Part shown: positions 1-5,190 of the stretch, one piece after another
How the letters are laid out: the number at the start of each line of letters is the position of its first letter
How positions within the stretch are numbered: the stretch's first letter is position 1
Assembly: GCA_903852955.1 (NCBI GenBank)
Contig: CAINSH010000071.1
Coordinates: forward strand, 1-5,190
Length of the DNA: 5,190 nucleotides
Direction of reading: 5' to 3'
DNA from: an uncultured Actinomycetes bacterium
GTDB lineage: Bacteria > Actinomycetota > Actinomycetes > Nanopelagicales > Nanopelagicaceae
The notes under the pieces: generated by a model
Told to the model about the DNA's origin: nothing
Databases searched by the model: none
The model's input: only the letters and a program-made list of their open reading frames with translations
Program-made: the position numbers and the translations under genes

Positions 1-976
1 AAATAGCAACAAAACGTAGGTTGTGGCCACGGGCTTTCTTATCCAAAGCCATCAAAGCAAATAACTCCTGCCAGGCAGATCGTGAATATGTGATTGGCAA
101 CCCTAAGTTTTTTAGTAAATTCTGATGCAAATTGACAGTTTGTTCATCAAGAATTCCTCGAAGGCCAGCAAATTGGGCGATGAAACAAAGTCCGATAGAA
201 ACAGCTTCACCATGACGCAGCGAATACTTACTATGAATCTCTACTGCATGTCCCAAAGTGTGACCGTAGTTGAGAATTTCTCGGCCAAAACTCTCCTTGA
301 AATCTGCCGAAACCACCTTCGCTTTTGCTGCAACTGAAAGTGAAATCAGTTCAGAGATAAGTGTGTCATCGGTACGAATACTTTCGAGAGATCTATTAGT
401 GAGCAGATCTAGAATTTTAGGTTCAGCGATGAATCCAGTTTTAACAACTTCTGCTAACCCCGCTGCATAGTCACGATCACTTAAGCTCTTAAGCCAAGAG
501 ATATCTACAATTACCTGCTGGGGTGAATGAAATGAACCAATGAGGTTTTTGCCATAATCACTATTTATTCCAGTTTTCCCGCCAATTGCCGCATCTACCA
601 TTCCAGCCAGAGTGGTGGGAACGGCAATCCAATCAATACCCCGCAGCCAAGTCGCCGCAGTAAATCCAGCTAAATCTGTGATGGTTCCGCCACCAACTCC
701 AATAATTAAATCTGAACGTGTAAATCCGCTAGCTCCCAGCCAGTTCCAGAGTGTATTGAGAGTTTGATACGTCTTGGCATCTTCGCCATCGGCTACTTCA
801 AAGTAGAAAGCTTCGCAATCACCTACTTCTATCGCTTTTACAACATCTTTCATTCGGTTTGAAAAAATGAAAGCAACTCTAGATCGGTTGCCTAAAGAGT
901 TGACTAACTGCTCTTTCCAATTGCAATCGATGATTACTTGATAATCGTGTTCGGATCGAACATCAATACTGTGCAT
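1..976 (-). CDS. aroB: 3-dehydroquinate synthase, 3' end cut by window edge
   Basis: This cytoplasmic enzyme converts DAHP to 3-dehydroquinate, step 2 of the shikimate pathway, using NAD+ and a divalent metal. I translated it by hand: 325 uninterrupted codons from ATG at 976, still open at base 1. The family is usually about 350-360 residues, so some 25-35 C-terminal residues lie outside. The NAD-binding GGGTITDLAGF is at residues 95-105, PTTLAGMVDAAIGGKTGIN at 120-138, and AEVVK at 175-179. LNYGHTLGHAVE is at 235-246, HGEAVSIGL at 255-263 and DKK at 312-314. By comparison with characterised dehydroquinate synthases, E176, H239 and H255 should bind the metal and H243 sits in the active site; all are present. 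The start codon shares its A with the aroK stop (TAATG), and a G-rich GGGGA lies 7 bases upstream. It is the last gene seen in the aro cluster; a dehydroquinate dehydratase gene may follow off the edge. Identification is secure. Confidence 0.96.
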   Translation of the reverse strand, partial: MHSIDVRSEHDYQVIIDCNWKEQLVNSLGNRSRVAFIFSNRMKDVVKAIEVGDCEAFYFEVADGEDAKTYQTLNTLWNWLGASGFTRSDLIIGVGGGTITDLAGFTAATWLRGIDWIAVPTTLAGMVDAAIGGKTGINSDYGKNLIGSFHSPQQVIVDISWLKSLSDRDYAAGLAEVVKTGFIAEPKILDLLTNRSLESIRTDDTLISELISLSVAAKAKVVSADFKESFGREILNYGHTLGHAVEIHSKYSLRHGEAVSIGLCFIAQFAGLRGILDEQTVNLHQNLLKNLGLPITYSRSAWQELFALMALDKKARGHNLRFVAI

Positions 977-1476
977 TACATTTTCCCCGTTACGGCCGTG
1001 ACGAGTTCATCCACGCTCATGCCATCAACTTTAACTATGTGAGTAGCCAAAGATTCATAAATTGGTCGACGCGCCTCGGCTAAATTTTGCCATTGGGCGC
1101 GTGGATTTGTTAGCAAAAGTGGTCTATCTCTATTAAAACCAACGCGTGGGGCAGCAACTGCTAAGGAAACATCTAGAAAGATTATGGGAACCACTTTGCT
1201 TCGCAACAGAGTTTGAGCCCGTTGAGATATAGGTGCGCCCCCTCCCAAGGAAAGAATGCATTCATCAATTTCTAGGGCTGATACAAGCGCTTGGTACTCT
1301 AATTCGCGAAAGTATTCTTCACCTTTGTCAACGAAAATATCTGAAATTCTAGAACCATAAGTATTTTCGACAACTGCGTCGGTATCTACGAATGGCAAAT
1401 TAAGTTTGGTCGCTAATGCCTGGCCGAGCGTAGTTTTACCTGATCCTGGGGCTCCGATAAGAATCAAATTTGGCAT
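976..1476 (-). CDS. aroK: Shikimate kinase
   Basis: AroK phosphorylates the 3-hydroxyl of shikimate with ATP, step 5 of the shikimate pathway, in the cytoplasm. The 166-residue protein is a complete, normal-length P-loop kinase. The Walker A motif GAPGSGKTTLG is at residues 8-18, with K14 as the phosphate-binding lysine. DTD at 31-33 supplies the Mg2+ and shikimate contacts. R57 (in FRELE), the glycine triplet G78-G80, R117 in the lid (NRDRPLL) and R136 (ARRPIY) match the shikimate- and ATP-contacting positions known from M. tuberculosis AroK almost number for number. The start at 1476 overlaps the aroC stop as TAATG, and its own TAA overlaps the aroB start the same way. No good Shine-Dalgarno sequence precedes it, so it probably relies on ribosomes finishing aroC. 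Shikimate specificity, as opposed to gluconate kinase, follows from the D33/R57/R136 set and from the aro neighbours. Confidence 0.97.
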   Translation of the reverse strand: MPNLILIGAPGSGKTTLGQALATKLNLPFVDTDAVVENTYGSRISDIFVDKGEEYFRELEYQALVSALEIDECILSLGGGAPISQRAQTLLRSKVVPIIFLDVSLAVAAPRVGFNRDRPLLLTNPRAQWQNLAEARRPIYESLATHIVKVDGMSVDELVTAVTGKM

Positions 1477-2657
1477 TACTTATAATTTAGATTCTGCATA
1501 TAACTTGTGAAATTACGGCGAGTTTCGGTTACTGAATCACCGCCGAATTTTTCAAGAACGGCCTCTGCAAGCACTAATGCCACCATAGCTTCGGCAACAA
1601 CTCCTGCAGCAGGTACTGCGCAAACATCTGATCTCTGGTTGATAGCTTTAGCTGCATGACCTGTTGCGACATCAATAGTGTCTAGCGCTTTAGGAACAGT
1701 CGATATAGGTTTCATTGCAGCTCTTACACGCAAAATTTCACCGTTCGACATTCCACCTTCGGTCCCACCGGCTCTATCTGTCCTTCGAACAATTACATTC
1801 TCTGAATTCTTTTCAATCTCATCATGAGCAACCGAACCTCGTCTTGTTGCTGTTTCGAATCCATCGCCAATTTCTACACCTTTAATTGCTTGTATGCCCA
1901 TAATTGCGCCAGCTAAGCGAGCATCTAACCTACGATCCCAATGCACATGTGAACCAAGACCAGGCGGCATATCAAAGGCAAGTACTTCAACTACTCCACC
2001 TAAGGTGTCACCATCGGCATGGGCTGCCTCAATTTCAGTGACCATTGCCGCACTAGTTGTTGGGTCGGCGCAACGAACCGAATCTTGATCAATTCGTTCT
2101 AAATCTCCGCGATCGGGTAGAGGTGTATCTGAAGGAACGCGTACTTTTCCAATTGATAATACGTGACTGAGAATAGTGATTCCTACGCTCTGCTCAAGAA
2201 AAGCCCGGGCCACAGCACCTAAGGCAACTCGGGCAGCGGTTTCGCGCGCACTTGCACGTTCCAAAATAGGTCGGGCATCATCCAAGTTATATTTTTGCAT
2301 TCCAACTAAATCAGCATGTCCAGGACGTGGACGAGTTAGTGGCGCATTTCTAGCTAAGTTTTCAATTTCATCTTTTGCGACTGGATCTGCCGACATAACT
2401 TTTTCCCATTTGGGCCACTCAGAATTGCCAACTTGGATTGCAATGGGGCCACCTTGGGTTAAACCAAGTCGCACTCCTCCGAGAATCGTAACTTTATCGG
2501 CTTCAAAATTTTGACGCGCCCCGCGGCCGTAACCTAAACGCCTTCTGGCCAAATGGTAGTCAATATCGGCAGTAGTAATTTCTACTGATGCAGGAATTCC
2601 CTCAACAATGGCGCTTAACGCCTGACCATGTGACTCACCCGCAGTTAACCAACGCAT
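1476..2657 (-). CDS. aroC: Chorismate synthase
   Basis: AroC makes chorismate by anti-1,4-elimination of phosphate from EPSP, the last shikimate-pathway step. It needs reduced FMN, though there is no net redox change, and works as a cytoplasmic tetramer. The 393-residue protein is full length and close to the roughly 400-residue actinobacterial form. GESHG is at residues 7-11, with the conserved H10. RRRLGYGRG at 38-46 carries the FMN/phosphate-contacting arginines. RPGHADLVG at 111-119 contains the second conserved His, H114. [15 protein letters not shown] at 134-148 is the second family signature, and [18 protein letters not shown] at 341-358 contains R342 and D344. The start is well fixed: [11 protein letters not shown] is the usual N-terminus and no ATG, GTG or TTG lies in frame in the 63-base spacer upstream. 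That spacer shows no strong Shine-Dalgarno sequence, only a weak AAGA. The stop overlaps the aroK start. Identification is secure. Confidence 0.98.
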   Translation of the reverse strand: MRWLTAGESHGQALSAIVEGIPASVEITTADIDYHLARRRLGYGRGARQNFEADKVTILGGVRLGLTQGGPIAIQVGNSEWPKWEKVMSADPVAKDEIENLARNAPLTRPRPGHADLVGMQKYNLDDARPILERASARETAARVALGAVARAFLEQSVGITILSHVLSIGKVRVPSDTPLPDRGDLERIDQDSVRCADPTTSAAMVTEIEAAHADGDTLGGVVEVLAFDMPPGLGSHVHWDRRLDARLAGAIMGIQAIKGVEIGDGFETATRRGSVAHDEIEKNSENVIVRRTDRAGGTEGGMSNGEILRVRAAMKPISTVPKALDTIDVATGHAAKAINQRSDVCAVPAAGVVAEAMVALVLAEAVLEKFGGDSVTETRRNFTSYMQNLNYK

Positions 2658-2720
2658 AGAGCGTATTCTTGCAGAAATAAGTACAACTCGGCGCCTAAAT
2701 AGCCAAATTGGACGGCAAAA
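2658..2720 (-). other. aroE-aroC intergenic spacer, largest gap in the block
   Basis: This 63-base spacer is the only break of any size between genes here. Read on the minus strand it holds a TTGGCT and, 17 bases on, TACTTA, but the second lacks the closing T of a -10 box, so I do not call a promoter. A six-base palindrome, GGCGCC (2690-2695), sits in the middle without a longer stem or a T-run, so it is not a terminator. No strong ribosome binding site precedes aroC. In M. tuberculosis several unrelated genes separate aroE from chorismate synthase at this point, so the spacer marks where the two halves of the cluster join. An internal promoter for aroC-aroK-aroB remains possible but is not visible. 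Confidence 0.5.
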
Positions 2721-3530
2721 CTACGACAGCGCTTTGATTCCGACCTTACGCAGCAATGTGTACATCTGCGCTTTATCGAACTCAATTTGAGTAAAAATCG
2801 CTATCTGTTCTATTCCTTGATGTATAAGTAGATCTAAGCCATCGATAGCTAAACCGCCACGCTTTTTCCACTCTTCTAACGCTTTAGTAGGCCATGGGTT
2901 ATACAGTGATTCGAAATAGGCAACTTTGGTCGTGATTGGAAACTGCTCAACTAAAACATCACTCACGCCAGAAGGCGTTGTACTAATAACTAGATCTACA
3001 TGATCAAAAATTTGTTGTGTATTCCAATCGATGAAATTTAATGTGGAACGTAGAACTGCTCGGCTCATGTCCGGTATCCGTGCCGTTGAACGATTCAGAA
3101 CCGAAATTTTAGAAGCAGTTCCATCACAAGCTGCCGCTGCCGCTCTGGCCGTTGCGCCTGCTCCAATAATTAATACGTGACCATTTGCTTGAATTCCATG
3201 TTGATTTAAACTTTGGGCAAAACCAGAAACATCTGTCGTAGTAGCAGCCCATTCTTGATCTTTGCGAAATAAAGTATTAGCGCTTTGAATGCGTAGTGCG
3301 AGTTCAGAGATTTCATCTACCCGCCCAAGGACTTCTTCTTTTAGCGGCATAGTTAGAGATAAACCATGCCACGAAGAATCCAGTGTTTCGAGAAACGTTT
3401 TCAAACCCCCAGTCTTTATCTCAATCTTTTGATAGGACGCTTCAAAACCAAGAACCTCATAGGCGGTGGTATGCAGCAGTGGGCTTAAAGAATGTGAGAT
3501 GGGTGAACCTAAAACCGCAAACTTTTTCAT
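2721..3530 (-). CDS. aroE: Shikimate dehydrogenase (NADP+)
   Basis: AroE reversibly reduces 3-dehydroshikimate to shikimate with NADPH, step 4 of the pathway, in the cytoplasm. The 269-residue protein has normal length. The N-terminal substrate domain shows SHSLSP (S14 and S16, shikimate contacts), SLTMPLK with catalytic K64, SANT with N85, and TTD with catalytic D100. The Rossmann domain begins around 117 with GAGATA at 123-128. NRSTAR at 146-151 (R147, R151) lies where AroE enzymes bind the NADP 2'-phosphate. YNPWPT is at 210-215, and LDLLIHQG at 232-239 carries Q238. The Asn of the usual G-x-N-V-T motif is Ser58, which I recall from mycobacterial AroE too, and the usual NTD reads TTD. The start at 3530 overlaps the mltG stop (ATGA), implying coupled translation. 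The stop is TAG, the only one in the window. The aro context favours true AroE over the YdiB or quinate-dehydrogenase relatives. Confidence 0.95.
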   Translation of the reverse strand: MKKFAVLGSPISHSLSPLLHTTAYEVLGFEASYQKIEIKTGGLKTFLETLDSSWHGLSLTMPLKEEVLGRVDEISELALRIQSANTLFRKDQEWAATTTDVSGFAQSLNQHGIQANGHVLIIGAGATARAAAAACDGTASKISVLNRSTARIPDMSRAVLRSTLNFIDWNTQQIFDHVDLVISTTPSGVSDVLVEQFPITTKVAYFESLYNPWPTKALEEWKKRGGLAIDGLDLLIHQGIEQIAIFTQIEFDKAQMYTLLRKVGIKALS

Positions 3531-4549
3531 TTAAATGCGCCAGCCTTGCGATTGGTTTGATACAGGGCTTTCCATTCCAGAAACTGATCACTCGAACGTG
3601 TGAAACGAGTATCTCCTGGTGAAACAGTAATGAAATAGAGCCAGTCTCCATCAGCAGGATTTAATGTTGCCTCGATTGCAGCGTTGCCAGGATTTCCAAT
3701 AGGTGATGGAGGCAAACCGTAGCGTCTATAGGTGTTAAACGGTGAGTTTATAAAGGTTGAATTTGTACTTAAGAATATCTGTCCACGCACCTTTTTAATG
3801 TAATGAACAGTTGAATCTAATTGAAGCGGCATCGAAATTTCCAGTCGGTTCAAAATTACACGTGCTACTCGCGCAAAATCTTTCGTATCACCTTCAGCTT
3901 GCACGATGGAAGCAATGATTAACAGTTGACTAGGTGAGTATTTTCCACTGGAGGACAGAAGTTCGCGCCCGCTTGTCGATGACATGAATCGATCAACCAT
4001 GGCTTGCACGGCTTGTGAAGCGTTTGTCCCCGTGGGGAAAGAATACTGAGCTGGAAAGAGCAAACCTTCGGCATCTTTAAAACCTTCTGGCAGTTCCACG
4101 TCTTTGAATGCCTGATCTATCGCGCCTTGAGCAAATCCATATTTATTCAAGGCCGTGATAACTTCACTTTTCCAGCCCCCTTCCACAATTCGAATTAAAT
4201 TCGGAATGCGATCAGGATCTAGCAACTGCTCTAGCGCCTGGACTGCACTAATACCCTTAGTTAACTGATGCGCCCCAGGCGCTACTTGTGCTGACTTTGG
4301 ATTAGCAACTGCTGCCCGGAAATAGGCCAGTGCAGACTTAACTACGCCTTTGTCCAAAAGTATTTGTCCAACCTCTGAACCCGTAGCACCGGCAGGTATG
4401 TCGACCACTACGGTTTGAATTTGTGAGACATTTACAATTCTAGGAAAGTCTGGAGCTATCGAAACGTTAGTACGAAAACTATGTATTGAAACAGTTAACG
4501 CACCTACAAATAAAACTCCCAATAACAATCGCGCAACGGGCTTTTTCAT
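3527..4549 (-). CDS. mltG: Endolytic murein transglycosylase MltG (YceG family)
   Basis: MltG is a membrane-anchored lytic transglycosylase that cuts nascent peptidoglycan glycan strands and is thought to set where they end. This 340-residue protein has a short basic N-terminus (K2, K3, R7) and one hydrophobic segment at about residues 8-23, which would leave the rest outside the membrane. Residues of about 45-110 look like the LysM-like subdomain. The catalytic YceG domain follows: EGLLFPAQYSF (161-171), IASIVQAEG (212-220) with E219 as the predicted catalytic acid (equivalent to E. coli E218), and NRLEISMPLQLDSTVHYI (234-251). The family hallmark SPFNTYRRYGLPPSPIGNPG is at 269-288, then LNPADGDWLYF at 296-306. 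It lacks the long disordered cytoplasmic tail seen in some high-GC actinobacterial MltG proteins. It overlaps ruvX upstream and aroE downstream, each by ATGA. The ruvX-mltG-aroE order is common in Actinobacteria. Confidence 0.95.
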   Translation of the reverse strand: MKKPVARLLLGVLFVGALTVSIHSFRTNVSIAPDFPRIVNVSQIQTVVVDIPAGATGSEVGQILLDKGVVKSALAYFRAAVANPKSAQVAPGAHQLTKGISAVQALEQLLDPDRIPNLIRIVEGGWKSEVITALNKYGFAQGAIDQAFKDVELPEGFKDAEGLLFPAQYSFPTGTNASQAVQAMVDRFMSSTSGRELLSSSGKYSPSQLLIIASIVQAEGDTKDFARVARVILNRLEISMPLQLDSTVHYIKKVRGQIFLSTNSTFINSPFNTYRRYGLPPSPIGNPGNAAIEATLNPADGDWLYFITVSPGDTRFTRSSDQFLEWKALYQTNRKAGAFK

Positions 4550-4980
4550 TTTGTAGAATCCCGATTCTTTTCGATTTCTAAAGCAAAGTTAAGAATAGAG
4601 ACTGCAGCCACTTGATCGATTGTGCTTCTGGCTTGCTTAGCGTTAACACCATTGCTCTGCATCTGCTTGGTTGCTGTGACAGTACTCAAACGCTCATCTA
4701 CCATTGCAATTGGCACATCCGTAAGCGTGCGTAAAAAATCAGCAAAGTTCGTCGCATTAATTGATGACTGACTGGCATCTCCGTTTAAGTGAGCTGGTTT
4801 TCCAACGTATATGTGCACTGGCTCGTACTCAGAAATTAGCGACAAAATAGCTTCATTAAGTTTTTTGTCAGTCGCTTTCAAAGTTGCGACCGGTGATGAA
4901 AGAATTCCATCAGGATCACAGACCGCCACGCCAATCCGAACATCACCATAATCAAATGCGATTCGGCGACCTCTTTGCAT
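4546..4980 (-). CDS. ruvX: RuvX/YqgF-family RNase H-like nuclease (putative Holliday junction resolvase)
   Basis: This is a small cytoplasmic RNase H-fold protein. Family members are annotated as putative Holliday junction resolvases, and the E. coli homologue is linked to processing of the 16S rRNA 5' end, so the exact substrate is uncertain. The 144-residue length is typical. The first acidic motif is FDYGDVRIGVAVCD (9-22) with D10, and the second is VDERLST (94-100) with E97. The third is the D122 region, STIDQVAAVSIL (119-130). D10, E97 and D122 would form the metal-binding acidic triad. The motif usually written VGLP reads VGKP (59-62). The start at 4980 puts D10 at the usual distance from the N-terminus. 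It lies 8 bases after the alaS stop, and an AAAAGGG (4992-4998) that overlaps the end of alaS could be its ribosome binding site. Its TGA overlaps the mltG ATG. The family assignment is firm; the biochemical role is inferred. Confidence 0.93.
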   Translation of the reverse strand: MQRGRRIAFDYGDVRIGVAVCDPDGILSSPVATLKATDKKLNEAILSLISEYEPVHIYVGKPAHLNGDASQSSINATNFADFLRTLTDVPIAMVDERLSTVTATKQMQSNGVNAKQARSTIDQVAAVSILNFALEIEKNRDSTK

Positions 4981-4988
4981 GTAAGAAA

Positions 4989-5190
4989 TTACCCTTTTAG
5001 CCCTTGAACAATAGTGTCGAGAGCATCTAGTGCTTTAGAAGAATCTGTTCCGCCGCCCTGCGCAAAATCATCTTTACCGCCACCGCCACCGCCCAAAACT
5101 GTAGAACCAATTTTAACTAGTGCTCCAGCTTTGATGCCCTGAGATCGTGCAGCATCATCTGTAGCAACGACCAGGGTTGGTTTAGATTCA
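4989..5190 (-). CDS. alaS: Alanyl-tRNA synthetase, C-terminal end only (5' part outside window)
   Basis: AlaRS charges tRNA-Ala with alanine in the cytoplasm. Only the last 66 residues and the TAA stop are in the window, entering from the right edge with a partial first codon; the whole family protein is close to 880-900 residues. My translation begins [13 protein letters not shown] and contains GALVKIGS. It then reads the glycine-rich [15 protein letters not shown], which matches the conserved GGGGGGRPDMAQAGG-type motif of the C-Ala domain. It ends with an amphipathic stretch, [14 protein letters not shown]. The catalytic and editing domains cannot be checked here. The six glycine codons alternate GGC and GGT, a short coding repeat with no other meaning. 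It is the most upstream gene seen and probably leads the transcription unit or continues one. Downstream ruvX, 8 bases away, is its usual actinobacterial partner. Confidence 0.93.
   Translation of the reverse strand, partial: ESKPTLVVATDDAARSQGIKAGALVKIGSTVLGGGGGGKDDFAQGGGTDSSKALDALDTIVQGLKG
4992..4998 (-). promoter_or_regulatory. Possible ribosome binding site of ruvX, inside the alaS end
   Basis: Minus-strand AAAAGGG lies 11 bases before the ruvX ATG and covers the last codons of alaS. It is purine-rich and pairs partly with the 16S rRNA 3' end, but the spacing is a little long. With only 8 bases between the genes, any initiation signal for ruvX must sit within alaS, and this is the best candidate. 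Confidence 0.4.

Noticed and set aside
391..410. Two AGATCT sites 14 bases apart in aroB
   Set aside because: These are short palindromes within coding sequence and look like chance.
125..470. Two overlapping short plus-strand open frames
   Set aside because: Both are antisense to aroB, whose motifs run through the same bases on the minus strand.
1481..1486. TATAAT on the plus strand at the aroC end
   Set aside because: No -35-like sequence lies about 17 bases upstream, and it would read against the operon; likely chance.
1894..2088. 64-codon open frame on the plus strand, antisense to aroC
   Set aside because: It is contained within aroC and shows no recognisable domain or ribosome binding site.
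2176..2514. 112-codon open frame on the plus strand, antisense to aroC
   Set aside because: It lies wholly within the strongly supported aroC gene, and its translation resembles no family I know; it is a shadow frame.
2658..2723. aroE and aroC share a reading frame across the gap, so reading through the aroE TAG would fuse them
   Set aside because: Twenty-one stop-free codons arise often by chance, and nothing suggests stop suppression. Both proteins have normal ends.
3383..3651. Short open frames on both strands across the mltG-aroE junction
   Set aside because: They sit in other frames of two well-supported genes and carry no family features.
4027..4038. Perfect inverted repeat TCCCC-GT-GGGGA
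   Set aside because: The loop is only two bases, no T-run follows, and it is inside mltG coding sequence; it is not a terminator.
5079..5096. Tandem GGT/GGC codon repeat at the end of alaS
   Set aside because: It encodes the conserved glycine run of the AlaRS C-terminal domain, so the repeat is explained by protein function.

Overview
The window is a block of housekeeping genes, all on the minus strand, so transcription runs from high to low coordinates. It carries the 3' end of alaS (alanyl-tRNA synthetase), then ruvX/yqgF, mltG (endolytic transglycosylase), aroE, aroC, aroK, and most of aroB, which runs off the left edge. Coding sequence fills all but about 71 bases. I found no mobile element, CRISPR array, tRNA, rRNA, riboswitch or convincing terminator.

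Organism: the order alaS-ruvX-mltG-aroE-aroC-aroK-aroB is characteristic of Actinobacteria. Mycobacterium tuberculosis has the same series, with extra genes between aroE and aroC. The protein motifs also look actinobacterial, for example the Asn-to-Ser change in the AroE shikimate motif and the AroB and RuvX signatures. The base composition looks low for that phylum (low to mid 40s percent G+C by eye in sampled lines, not counted in full). A small-genome, low-GC actinobacterium, such as the freshwater acI/Nanopelagicales group, is my best inference. A phylogeny would be needed to confirm it.

Layout: 5190-4989 is the alaS C-terminus, followed by an 8-base gap. 4980-4546 is ruvX, which overlaps mltG by ATGA. 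4549-3527 is mltG, which overlaps aroE by ATGA. 3530-2721 is aroE, followed by a 63-base gap. 2657-1476 is aroC, which overlaps aroK by TAATG. 1476-976 is aroK, which overlaps aroB by TAATG. aroB runs from 976 to the edge. The gap between aroE and aroC is the only spacer with room for a control element, and I could not identify one in it.

Function: AroB, AroE, AroK and AroC catalyse steps 2, 4, 5 and 7 of the shikimate pathway from DAHP to chorismate, the precursor of aromatic amino acids, folate and quinones. The dehydratase (aroQ/aroD) and EPSP synthase (aroA) are not in the window; the dehydratase may lie just beyond aroB. The upstream genes serve translation (AlaRS), nucleic-acid processing (RuvX) and peptidoglycan strand termination (MltG). 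They share the transcription unit by ancient linkage, not by a common pathway. The catalytic residues I could place are present in every gene, and I see no evidence of an undescribed system here.
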